A stretch of DNA of 15,870 nucleotides from an uncultured Oscillospiraceae bacterium (GTDB lineage Bacteria > Bacillota > Clostridia > Oscillospirales > Acutalibacteraceae): the NCBI GenBank assembly GCA_900547305.1, contig URGH01000061.1:1-15870 (forward strand). The letters run 5' to 3'. The number at the start of each line of letters is the position of its first letter. The first letter of the stretch is position 1. Shown here piece after piece: positions 7,582 to 14,264 of the stretch. The notes beneath the pieces were generated by a model that worked only from the letters and a program-made list of their open reading frames with translations, was not told the origin of the DNA and ran no database searches. The position numbers were made by a program, and so were the translations under genes.

Positions 7582-7595
7582 AAGCAGGGAGTATT

Positions 7596-8321
7596 ATGGA
7601 ATATTACAAAGAGGCAAACAAATTTTCAAAGAAATACGGTATGGACGCATTTAAAATAATTGCCGCATATGAGGACGCGGCGGATATTCCGCAAAACGAG
7701 AGATATGCCGGTTGGTACGGAGATTACGGTATATTTGAGCCGTCATTAAACGAGGATATGACCTATGATAAGCTCCTCGCCCGTTACAATGCGGGGCTTA
7801 AATATCTCGGCATTATCCATGAGCAGGCAAAAGCAATATGCAGTCAATTTCTTTCAGATCAGCTTGCGGAGCATATCCGTGAGCAGCTGAATAGACACAA
7901 TGCCGACGCGGAATACCGACCGGTGTCTGTTATTACAAAAATGGATACGCCGGAGTTTACAAAAGAAATGCTCGAAGTTGACCGTGATATGGAGGTGGAC
8001 TGCGACATATGCAGCGAGATAACCGTGGTTTTCAGGTGTTGGTTTGACGCGGACAGGAAATTCGCATTGCACATAAATGATATGGACGATGTATGGCTTA
8101 ATATGTACGGGAAATATGACCCGTATGCCGATACTTTACGCATTGAATGTGAAATAGATAAGCTCGATGGCTGCGTGTATTTTGATTATATCCCGACCGA
8201 CGCGGAGTCGCAGCTCATCAAGGATATGATAACGCAGAAAATCTGCGAGGAATACGGTCAGACGCCGCAGGAGTTCTGTGAGGAAGCAGGAGCTATTGAG
8301 AACGGGGGAATAACGCAATGA
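7596..8321 (+). CDS. Conserved ICE protein of unknown function (241 aa)
   Basis: A soluble acidic protein encoded between VirB6-like and PrgI. I recognise the pattern from clostridial ICEs but cannot name a function. N-terminal half: YYKEANKFSKKYGMDAFKII, ERYAGWYGDYGIFEPS and a helical LLARYNAGLKYLGIIHEQAK. C-terminal half: strands VVFRCWFDADRKFALHINDM, then DVWLNMYGKYDPYADTLRIE, YFDYIPTDAESQLIKDMITQ and EEYGQTPQEFCEE. The open frame reaches back to 7335, but that part overlaps the VirB6-like gene; ATG 7596, 14 bases after the VirB6 stop and preceded by GCAGGGA, is the sensible start. It overlaps prgI by four bases (ATGA). Confidence 0.85.
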   Translation: MEYYKEANKFSKKYGMDAFKIIAAYEDAADIPQNERYAGWYGDYGIFEPSLNEDMTYDKLLARYNAGLKYLGIIHEQAKAICSQFLSDQLAEHIREQLNRHNADAEYRPVSVITKMDTPEFTKEMLEVDRDMEVDCDICSEITVVFRCWFDADRKFALHINDMDDVWLNMYGKYDPYADTLRIECEIDKLDGCVYFDYIPTDAESQLIKDMITQKICEEYGQTPQEFCEEAGAIENGGITQ

Positions 8322-8578
8322 CGAGATATATCTACCCGCAAAATCTGAAAGCTGCCGCTAATCTTTGGCTTTGGAGTATGCGTGACTTTGTAATCATAGC
8401 GGTTGCTGTGCTTTTGTCAGCCGTTATATTAGTGCAGCTTAAAACGGTTATGCCCGCCGCAGTAACGCTTTGCTACGGTTTTCTTACTATTCGCATGGAC
8501 GATACCACCGTGCTTGACTTTATGCGTTACGCCGTGAAATACCTTATATCTACACAGCAATATTTTGAATGGGGATAA
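8318..8578 (+). CDS. prgI: PrgI-family membrane protein
   Basis: An 86-aa protein with two close membrane helices (FVIIAVAVLLSAVILVQL and MPAAVTLCYGFLTIRM), a short N-terminal YIYPQNLKAAANLWLW and a C-terminal LDFMRYAVKYLISTQQYFEW. This size and layout match the PrgI family (VirB3-like) of Gram-positive conjugation systems, which docks the VirB4 ATPase at the membrane. ATG 8318 overlaps the previous stop by four bases, so translation is probably coupled. In most related elements virB4 follows directly; here virB4 begins 5.9 kb downstream. Confidence 0.82.
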   Translation: MTRYIYPQNLKAAANLWLWSMRDFVIIAVAVLLSAVILVQLKTVMPAAVTLCYGFLTIRMDDTTVLDFMRYAVKYLISTQQYFEWG

Positions 8579-8604
8579 TAGAAATTCTTTGTCGGTTATG
8601 CCGC

Positions 8605-8633
8605 TTGACAATGCCAAACCTTACAGATATAAT
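8605..8633 (+). promoter_or_regulatory. Consensus sigma-A promoter
   Basis: Exact TTGACA (8605-8610), 17-base spacer, exact TATAAT (8628-8633). It lies between prgI and the 79-aa gene at 8655, with a predicted start near 8640. The best promoter match in the window. Confidence 0.88.
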
Positions 8634-8654
8634 GCGTATGGGTGATATATAAAG

Positions 8655-8894
8655 ATGACAGAAAAGGAACGCTTATACGAATACGGCCTGCCGGAGTATT
8701 TGCAGCATGATCTTGACGCATATAAGGACGGGCTGAAAAACGGCTCGTCGCTGATGGATTGTCTGTGGTGTGAGCTGTACGGCAGCATAAATATAGCTCA
8801 AATAAATGACGGAGCGATTACTGCCGAACACGCAGACTATCTGCGGCAAAAATTTCTGTGGGGAAACGGCGGGATTGATACCGAAGATAAATGA
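8655..8894 (+). CDS. Small conserved ICE protein (79 aa), function unknown
   Basis: An acidic soluble protein: ERLYEYGLPEYLQHDLDAYK, SSLMDCLWCELYGSINIAQI, then ITAEHADYLRQKFLW. The LPEYLQ-DLDAYK-G and DCLWCELYGSIN patterns look like short proteins I associate with clostridial ICE transfer regions; no catalytic motif is visible, though two Cys flank a Trp-rich turn. GGGTGAT at about 8640-8646 precedes the ATG. It is the first gene downstream of the consensus promoter at 8605 and is followed by a terminator, so it probably has its own short, strong transcript. Confidence 0.75.
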   Translation: MTEKERLYEYGLPEYLQHDLDAYKDGLKNGSSLMDCLWCELYGSINIAQINDGAITAEHADYLRQKFLWGNGGIDTEDK

Positions 8895-8934
8895 AATTCT
8901 CAAAAGTAGAGATAAAAGTAACATAGCATAAGCA

Positions 8935-8968
8935 AAGGCATCGCAAAAACGCGGTGCCTTATTTTTTT
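8935..8968 (+). terminator. Intrinsic terminator after the 79-aa gene
   Basis: Stem AAGGCATCGC / GCGGTGCCTT (8935-8944, 8951-8960; one T-G wobble), six-base loop AAAAAC, then a T7 run (8962-8968). The ribosome site of the next gene (AGAGGGTG, about 8972-8979) follows at once, so read-through must occur for that gene unless it has a promoter I cannot see. Confidence 0.85.
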
Positions 8969-8984
8969 GAAAGAGGGTGATTAT

Positions 8985-9563
8985 ATGATAATGACAAAAC
9001 AAAAACACAGTAAAGGCCGTTCGGTGCAGGAACTTATCGGCATTAAGGCCTTTACGAAATACGGTCTTATGACAGGCAGGGGAGAACTGCTCTTTTTCCG
9101 TGTGGCTCCCACCAATATATCTGTGCTGTCACATGCGAATATTGAAGTGAAAATACGCCACCTTATGATGGTGTTGTCGGCTCTGCCGGATATTGAGATA
9201 ATCTGCACCGATTCGTCCGAATGCTTTGACGATAATAAAGCCTATCTGACCGCTCGGTTTGAAGCCGAGGATAACGGCAGGGTGAAGAAACTCATTAAAA
9301 AGGACATCGACTTTCTCGATACCATTCAGGTGGAAATGGCTACTGCCCGTCAGTTTTTCTTTGTAGCACGACTCAAAGGACAGAAAGAAAAACAGGTCTT
9401 TGAGACCGCAAACCGTATAGAAAGCAAAATCTCCGGCGAGGGCTTTGAGGTGCATAGGCTTAAAAAGCCGGAAATAAAACGGATATTAGCACTATACTTT
9501 GACGCGAGTATGCAGGGAGACACAATGCCGGATATTGACGGAGAACAGTATTTTCAAATTTGA
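8985..9563 (+). CDS. Conserved ICE protein, possible VirB4/TraC N-terminal-like domain
   Basis: A 192-aa soluble protein. The core (VQELIGIKAFTKYGLMTGRG, then ELLFFRVAPTNISVLSHANI, then MMVLSALPDIEIICTDSSEC, then ATARQFFFVARLKGQKEKQV, then SGEGFEVHRLKKPEIKRILA) has the strand-helix rhythm of the non-ATPase N-terminal domain of VirB4/TraC-type proteins, without a Walker motif. The resemblance is by eye and uncertain. ATG 8985 is chosen because AGAGGGTG ends six bases before it; the TTG at 8967 lies in the terminator tail. Its place between PrgI and VirB4 suggests a partner of the conjugation ATPase. No terminator-like hairpin follows; the promoter-like sequence for the next gene begins two bases after its stop. 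Confidence 0.75.
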   Translation: MIMTKQKHSKGRSVQELIGIKAFTKYGLMTGRGELLFFRVAPTNISVLSHANIEVKIRHLMMVLSALPDIEIICTDSSECFDDNKAYLTARFEAEDNGRVKKLIKKDIDFLDTIQVEMATARQFFFVARLKGQKEKQVFETANRIESKISGEGFEVHRLKKPEIKRILALYFDASMQGDTMPDIDGEQYFQI

Positions 9564-9564
9564 A

Positions 9565-9594
9565 TTGATTTTTATATATGCAATGTGATAAAAT
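9565..9594 (+). promoter_or_regulatory. Promoter-like sequence for the HipA-like gene
   Basis: TTGATT (9565-9570), 18-base spacer, TAAAAT (9589-9594) with a TG two bases upstream of the -10. Fits an independent start for the kinase gene at 9624; moderate match only. Confidence 0.5.
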
Positions 9595-9623
9595 ATCTTT
9601 AATGAGAAAAGGGGGCAATAAGC

Positions 9624-10859
9624 TTGAAATGCACCTTTATGCATAAGCGTATTCCGGTTGCCGAAATCGAAGTGGATAACGCCGTGGGTTTTATACTGAA
9701 AATATATAAGATATATGCTCCGGAGCATTTGCCTGTCGGCGTGCCGTTTAAGGACGGCGCTGCCGACCGCGCCGCCTTAAATGATTGGTGGACCGACCGC
9801 TCAATTCCGGCAAGCCGCTTTGGAATAAGGGAAGCGCTTGAAACTCTGCAGATACCAAGCACGAAAATGCTGCTTGTCCGCTGTTACGGACTGAGCCTTT
9901 CCGACCAATATTGGATATGCCCCGACGGGTCGGGTCTTAATTGGGATAAAGTGAATTTTTTCGATAACGATTTTTCCGACGATATAGGCGACATACTGTT
10001 CGGTGGGAAAAGGAAAGCGGGCGCGCTTAATTTCAGCACGCCGGACAGCACCTCGGACGGCAATCTGAAAAAGCGTTGGAAAATAATAAACGGAAAGCGC
10101 TGCCTTATCAAAGGTGGGAGCAATCCGTTCAGGCAGCAGCCGTTTAATGAAGTGATAGCGGCAAAAATAATGGAGCGTTTAAACATTCCGCATATTCCGT
10201 ACACGCTGATGTGGGATAACGGCGCGCCGTATTCCGTCTGCGAGGACTTTATAGACGAAACCACGGAGCTTATACCCGCATGGCGCATATTGCAGACAAA
10301 GAAGAAAAACAATAATACCTCGGTATATACGCATTTCAAAGAGTGCTGTGAGGCTCTCGGAATAAAGGGCGTCGTCCCGTTTCTTGACCGTATGATAGTT
10401 CTGGATTACATTATTGCGAATGAAGACCGACACCTTAATAACTTCGGAGCAATCAGAAATGCCGAAACGCTTGAATGGATAGGAATGGCGCCGATATATG
10501 ACAGCGGTTCTTCATTCGGCTATGATAAAATTCCGGCAAAGATACGCTCGGGCAGAGATGTTGTCTGCAAGCCGTTTAAAAATCATCACTGCGAGCAGCT
10601 AAAGCTGGTATCGGATTTCGGGTGGATAGATTTTGAAAGCCTTTCGGATGTGAGCGGGGTTATAAAAGAGGTTCTTTCATCGGACGGCGCGGAGGAATAT
10701 ATTGACGAAAGCCGTATAAACGCAATAACCGACGGTGTTGAAAAAAGAATTGAAATGCTGCGGCAGTTAGCTCTCTTCGAGCGCCCGGTTCAGGCGGATA
10801 CCGCAGAGGATGATGTGGCGGAGGATATAGCCGAAGATTATACAATGAATATGCTGTGA
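9624..10859 (+). CDS. HipA-like Ser/Thr kinase without a HipB partner
   Basis: A 411-aa kinase of the HipA fold. Seen: an ATP-contacting lysine candidate K163 (CLIKGG) and NEVIAAKI (Glu176) as the helix partner; the catalytic loop NEDRHLNNFG (266-275, Asp268 and Asn273); and metal-binding Asp293 in APIYDSGSSFG. All three active-site elements look intact. The N-terminal 120 residues differ from E. coli HipA, and the C-terminus ends in an acidic run (AEDDVAEDIAEDY). E. coli HipA phosphorylates glutamyl-tRNA synthetase and is held by the HTH protein HipB; no HTH gene lies beside this one, so target and control are open. Start TTG 9624 follows a strong AAAAGGGGGC; no upstream ATG fits. A terminator begins two bases after its stop. 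It sits as a single-gene unit in the cargo region. Confidence 0.85.
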   Translation: MKCTFMHKRIPVAEIEVDNAVGFILKIYKIYAPEHLPVGVPFKDGAADRAALNDWWTDRSIPASRFGIREALETLQIPSTKMLLVRCYGLSLSDQYWICPDGSGLNWDKVNFFDNDFSDDIGDILFGGKRKAGALNFSTPDSTSDGNLKKRWKIINGKRCLIKGGSNPFRQQPFNEVIAAKIMERLNIPHIPYTLMWDNGAPYSVCEDFIDETTELIPAWRILQTKKKNNNTSVYTHFKECCEALGIKGVVPFLDRMIVLDYIIANEDRHLNNFGAIRNAETLEWIGMAPIYDSGSSFGYDKIPAKIRSGRDVVCKPFKNHHCEQLKLVSDFGWIDFESLSDVSGVIKEVLSSDGAEEYIDESRINAITDGVEKRIEMLRQLALFERPVQADTAEDDVAEDIAEDYTMNML

Positions 10860-10861
10860 AA

Positions 10862-10897
10862 AAATCGGCCGCTAAACATACTCAGCGGCTGATTTTT
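10862..10897 (+). terminator. Intrinsic terminator after the HipA-like gene
   Basis: Stem AAATCGGCCGCT / AGCGGCTGATTT (10862-10873, 10884-10895; one G-T wobble), ten-base loop, followed by a T run (10893-10897) and a second T6 run at 10903-10908. Confidence 0.85.
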
Positions 10898-10951
10898 ATA
10901 CCTTTTTTACGGCAGAAAGGAAAACAGGCGGCGGAGAAATTTATAAAGCAA

Positions 10952-10983
10952 ACAGATAACCTCTTGACTTGTAGGTTATCTGT
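10952..10983. promoter_or_regulatory. Operator-like perfect palindrome over a -35 box
   Basis: Eleven-base perfect arms ACAGATAACCT (10952-10962) and AGGTTATCTGT (10973-10983) around a ten-base centre that contains the -35 hexamer TTGACT. The centre-to-centre distance is about two helical turns, as expected for a dimeric repressor. No T run follows, so it is not a terminator. Confidence 0.75.
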
Positions 10984-10993
10984 GGGATATAAG
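10964..10993 (+). promoter_or_regulatory. Promoter of the first ATPase gene
   Basis: TTGACT (10964-10969), 18-base spacer, TATAAG (10988-10993). Start expected near 11000, leaving a leader of about 46 bases to GTG 11046. The -35 lies inside the palindrome 10952-10983. Confidence 0.65.
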
Positions 10994-11045
10994 AGGGTGC
11001 GCCGGTTCGGTGCAAGTGATATGTCCAAATGAGGGGGAAAATATT

Positions 11046-12665
11046 GTGTATGAAACCAAGATTGTTTACGGCGACGACCTACGCCAAATGATTGAAACCG
11101 TAAAGGGTTTAAAAAAACGCGATTGTTTCGGCAGAATTGAAAAATTTTTGCACAGTACAGACAGAACGCGTGTATGCGCTCTTTTCGGTTTGAAAAGAAC
11201 GGGAAAAACAACGCTGTTGTTGCAGACTATTGCAGAAATGTCTGAAGAAGAATTCGGCAAATGCTTTTATGCTAAAATGAATACCGAAAACACAATGGCT
11301 CAAATTACGCGGGATTTAGAGAAGATGTTTGATAACGGCTATCGTTACGCTTTTATTGATGAAGTTACCCTTATGAAAGACTTTATTGGTTCCGCCGCAC
11401 TTTTTTCGGATATCTATTCTATGATGGGTATGAAAATTGTTCTTTCCGGCAAAGATTCTCTCGGCTTCTGGCTTGCGCGGGATAACGAGCTGTATGACCG
11501 TGTGCGTATGATCCATACAACATTTATTCCGTTCAGAGAATACAGCCGATTGCTCGGAATTGACAGTATTGACGAATATATTCGCTACGGAGGTCTTTTG
11601 AGTCAGGGAGAGCTTGATTTTGAAAATGAAGATGTTATCGCCGATGACGCTTCTTTCAGGGATGACGAATCAACAAGAAAATATGTGGATACGGCAATCA
11701 GCAGGAACATACAGCACTCGCTTGCCTGCTGCCGGTACGGTCATAGGTTCGGACCGCTTAGAGAATTGTACGAGGCGGATGAGCTGACAAGTGCCATCAA
11801 CCGTATTGTCGAGGATATGAACCACCGTTTTCTTGTAAGCGTACTGACAAGAGATTTCGTCTCAAGCGATCTGGGCATAACTGCGCACAATCTAAAAAAT
11901 GAACGGGATTTGCAGAAAAGAACGAACATTCTTGAAGCAATCGATAAAAAAACCGTTACCGAGAAGCTGATGAAGCTATTGAACATTCGCAACAAAGCCG
12001 GGCAGACCGTCGAGATAACACCGTCGCAGGTGGCGCGAATCAAGGAATATTTGAAGGGCTTGGATCTGATTGTGGAATGTCCGATACGCAATGCCGAAAT
12101 GGGGCTTGAAAAGGAGGAACGCATACTGTTTACTCAGCCCGGTATGCGCTACTGTCAGGCACAGGCACTTGTGTATTCGCTGATGCAGGATGAAACCTTC
12201 GGACAGCTTACCGAGGATGAGAAAACATTCATCACCGACCGTATTCTCGAAGAAGTGCGCGGCAGAATGCTTGAGGATATCGTGCTGCTTGAAACTATGA
12301 AAGCGCTCGGAAGAAATTACGATGTGTTTAAATACCAGTTCGCAACCGGCGAATACGATATGCTTATCTACGGAAGAAACGAGCGCGGCTGTGCTGCATA
12401 TGAAATAAAGCACAGTGATAAATGCGTAAGTGAGCAGTCAAGGCATCTGCGCAATGAAAATATGCTCTCGCTTACCACTCCGCGCTTCGGCACATTAGAG
12501 GGGCGCTATGTGCTGTATCTCGGTGAAAATAAGGATACTGAGGACGGCATTGCCTATCGGAATGCCGAACAGTTTTTGAAAGCATTGCCGGAAATTTCGC
12601 TTACAAGCGGACTTGAAGAAATCGAATCCGAGGATGAAACCGAGGGCATGCAGCCGACTATGTAA
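11046..12665 (+). CDS. AAA/DUF4143-type ATPase with PD-(D/E)XK-like C-terminus
   Basis: A 539-aa protein. N-terminal AAA_14-like ATPase: Walker A GLKRTGKT (residues 48-55), Walker B with FIDE (103-106), and SGKDS (134-138) in the sensor-1 position. Then FIPFREYSRLLGIDSIDEYIRYGG, the DUF4143 signature, and a long helical linker. Residues about 405-460 look like a restriction-endonuclease fold: Glu410 in a helix, GEYDML (Glu436, Asp438) and AYEIKHSD (Glu453, Lys455), an intact-looking E-xD-ExK set. Start: GTG 11046 lies eight bases after GAGGGGG (11031-11037); the upstream GTG 11010 has no such site. The gene has its own promoter with an operator-like palindrome and ends in a strong terminator. 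No biochemical role is established for this family; nuclease activity is inference. Confidence 0.82.
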   Translation: MYETKIVYGDDLRQMIETVKGLKKRDCFGRIEKFLHSTDRTRVCALFGLKRTGKTTLLLQTIAEMSEEEFGKCFYAKMNTENTMAQITRDLEKMFDNGYRYAFIDEVTLMKDFIGSAALFSDIYSMMGMKIVLSGKDSLGFWLARDNELYDRVRMIHTTFIPFREYSRLLGIDSIDEYIRYGGLLSQGELDFENEDVIADDASFRDDESTRKYVDTAISRNIQHSLACCRYGHRFGPLRELYEADELTSAINRIVEDMNHRFLVSVLTRDFVSSDLGITAHNLKNERDLQKRTNILEAIDKKTVTEKLMKLLNIRNKAGQTVEITPSQVARIKEYLKGLDLIVECPIRNAEMGLEKEERILFTQPGMRYCQAQALVYSLMQDETFGQLTEDEKTFITDRILEEVRGRMLEDIVLLETMKALGRNYDVFKYQFATGEYDMLIYGRNERGCAAYEIKHSDKCVSEQSRHLRNENMLSLTTPRFGTLEGRYVLYLGENKDTEDGIAYRNAEQFLKALPEISLTSGLEEIESEDETEGMQPTM

Positions 12666-12685
12666 AATTTAAAAGTATCACAGCC

Positions 12686-12726
12686 ATCAGCCGTTCAGGA
12701 ATTACCGAACGGCTGATTTTTGTTTT
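12686..12726 (+). terminator. Strong intrinsic terminator after the first ATPase gene
   Basis: Perfect 11-base stem ATCAGCCGTTC / GAACGGCTGAT (12686-12696, 12707-12717) with a ten-base loop and the tail TTTTTGTTTT (12717-12726). Confidence 0.9.
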
Positions 12727-12743
12727 CGTTGCCGCACAATACA

Positions 12744-12858
12744 ATTTAATATTTTTGCCGCTTACGGCAGAAAAATTAAACTCATTGCTTGACTAAATGA
12801 AGTTTGCATAGTATAATACATTTAATAAATGAGCCGTTATCGGCAAAAATATTAAATG
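12744..12858. repeat. Inverted repeat pair framing the second ATPase promoter
   Basis: ATTTAATATTTTTGCCG (12744-12760) returns as its exact reverse complement at 12841-12857. Each copy is also half of a local dyad: 12745-12780 (TTTAATATTTTTGCCG, CTTA, CGGCAGAAAAATTAAA) and about 12820-12857 (CATTTAAT...GCCG, TTAT, CGGC...ATTAAAT). The two dyads lie either side of the promoter at 12789-12817, with the second between the transcription start and the ATG. Confidence 0.7.
12789..12817 (+). promoter_or_regulatory. Promoter of the second ATPase gene
   Basis: TTGACT (12789-12794), 17-base spacer, TATAAT (12812-12817). Close to consensus; start expected near 12824, giving a leader of about 44 bases that contains the second dyad. 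Confidence 0.85.
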
Positions 12859-12867
12859 GTGATTTAT

Positions 12868-14169
12868 ATGGAAATAAAGAGAGACGAATATTTGCAAAGG
12901 CTGATTGTACGAAGACACAACGGTTTTATAAAGGTTATTACCGGAATACGCAGAAGCGGAAAGTCTTACTTGCTCAACACTTTATTCTACAATTATTTAA
13001 TAAGCGAAAGTGTGAACAGCGACCATATTATTAAATTCGCTTTTGATTCTGCGGAAGATTTGCTTAAAATAGGCGAGGACCCAATTGTGTTAGACAACGA
13101 AAAGAATGACAGAAAGGTTGATCCGAAAAAGTTTCTAAATTGGATTTTACCTCAAATCAAAGATGATGGAATGTACTATATTTTGCTTGATGAGGTACAA
13201 AAGCTCGGTGCATTTGAATCGGTGTTAAACGGCTTCCTTCGCAAAAACAATACGGATGTATTCGTTACGGGCAGCAACTCCAAGTTTCTTTCGAAAGACA
13301 TTTTAACGGAATTTGAAGGCAGAGGCGATGAAATTCATATTCTTCCTTTATCTTTTTCGGAATACTATGCTTTTAAGGGCGGCGATAAAGGCGAAGCGTT
13401 CGATGATTATTCGGTTTACGGAGGATTGCCGGCAGTTGCTCTTATGACGAGTGAAGAACAAAAATCGACCTATCTCATTTCGCAAATGCAGAATTTGTAT
13501 TTAAAAGACATAATTATGCGTAATAATCTCCCGGAAAACACGCGCATAGGCGAAGTGCTTGACGTTATTGCTTCCGGTATTTCCTCTCTTACCAACCCCA
13601 AAAAAATAGCCGACACCTTTTTATCGGTTTTGCAGGAAAACATCAGCGATTACACTGTCAATAAATACATCGACCATATGGAAGATGCGTTTATGATTTC
13701 TCGTGTAAAGCGATACGATGTTAAGGGCAGAAAATATATCGGAACGCCGTATAAGATCTATTTTGAGGATGTCGGGCTTCGCAACGCACGTCTGAATTTT
13801 CGACAGATTGAAAACACTCATATTATGGAGAACATCATATTCAATGAGTTGAGATACAGAGGTTACCGTGTGGATGTCGGTATGGTGGAATCTCGGGAAA
13901 AAGATAAGAACGGCAAAGATATCAGAGTCCAACGCGAAATAGATTTTATTGCGTCAATGGGCAGTAAAAAATACTATATTCAATCAGCCTATGCCATTGC
14001 CAATCAAGACAAATACAAACAGGAAACGGCTTCATTTGATAAAACACTTGATTCCTTCAAGAAAATAATTATTGTTGAAAAAAGTATGAAACCGCGTCGC
14101 GATGAAAAAGGATATGTTATGATGGGCGTTAAAGAGTTTCTGTTGGATAAAGACAGCTTGGAATTATAA
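12868..14169 (+). CDS. AAA_14/DUF4143 ATP-binding protein
   Basis: A 433-aa protein. Walker A GIRRSGKS (26-33), Walker B LLDEVQ (106-111), TGSNSKFLS (134-142; sensor region), GRGDEIHILPLSFSEYYAF (151-169) and a YGGLPAV motif are the standard order of AAA_14 plus DUF4143. The C-terminal REIDFIASMGSKKYYIQSAYAI keeps the E-x-D of a PD-(D/E)XK fold but has I-Q-S where a catalytic ExK would be, so nuclease activity is unlikely. Start: ATG 12868 with GGTGAT close upstream; an in-frame ATG at 12856 would add four residues and has no ribosome site. Only distantly like the preceding ATPase and visibly more AT-rich. It has its own near-consensus promoter flanked by dyads. Function of the family is unknown. 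Confidence 0.87.
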   Translation: MEIKRDEYLQRLIVRRHNGFIKVITGIRRSGKSYLLNTLFYNYLISESVNSDHIIKFAFDSAEDLLKIGEDPIVLDNEKNDRKVDPKKFLNWILPQIKDDGMYYILLDEVQKLGAFESVLNGFLRKNNTDVFVTGSNSKFLSKDILTEFEGRGDEIHILPLSFSEYYAFKGGDKGEAFDDYSVYGGLPAVALMTSEEQKSTYLISQMQNLYLKDIIMRNNLPENTRIGEVLDVIASGISSLTNPKKIADTFLSVLQENISDYTVNKYIDHMEDAFMISRVKRYDVKGRKYIGTPYKIYFEDVGLRNARLNFRQIENTHIMENIIFNELRYRGYRVDVGMVESREKDKNGKDIRVQREIDFIASMGSKKYYIQSAYAIANQDKYKQETASFDKTLDSFKKIIIVEKSMKPRRDEKGYVMMGVKEFLLDKDSLEL

Positions 14170-14204
14170 TAAAATTCTCAGACGCTGCTTGTGTAATCTC
14201 ACAT

Positions 14205-14233
14205 TTGTATAGTTGTATTAACCTCCGTATAAT
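14205..14233 (+). promoter_or_regulatory. Promoter-like pair overlapping a palindrome
   Basis: TTGTAT (14205-14210), 17-base spacer, exact TATAAT (14228-14233). The -10 lies inside the left arm of the 31-base palindrome that follows. Possible promoter for the small frameshifted gene and virB4. Confidence 0.5.
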
Positions 14234-14264
14234 TGTATCAGATACAATTATACGGGGATTTTTT
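14225..14264. promoter_or_regulatory. 31-base palindrome with T run: operator or terminator
   Basis: Arms CCGTATAATTGTATC (14225-14239) and GATACAATTATACGG (14241-14255) are perfect and share a one-base centre. GTATARTTGTATYA also occurs once more just upstream (14207-14220), giving three similar half-sites. Because GGATTTTTT follows the right arm, it could also terminate the second ATPase transcript. The near-absent loop and the embedded TATAAT favour a protein-binding site. Confidence 0.65.

Noticed and set aside
7335..7595. N-terminal extension of the 241-aa gene back to 7335
   Set aside because: It would overlap the VirB6-like gene by about 250 bases in another frame; the ATG at 7596 has a ribosome site and normal spacing.
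12804..13034. 76-codon + strand frame overlapping the second ATPase start
   Set aside because: Overlaps the Walker A region of a clear gene in another frame and begins within the -35/-10 spacer of its promoter.
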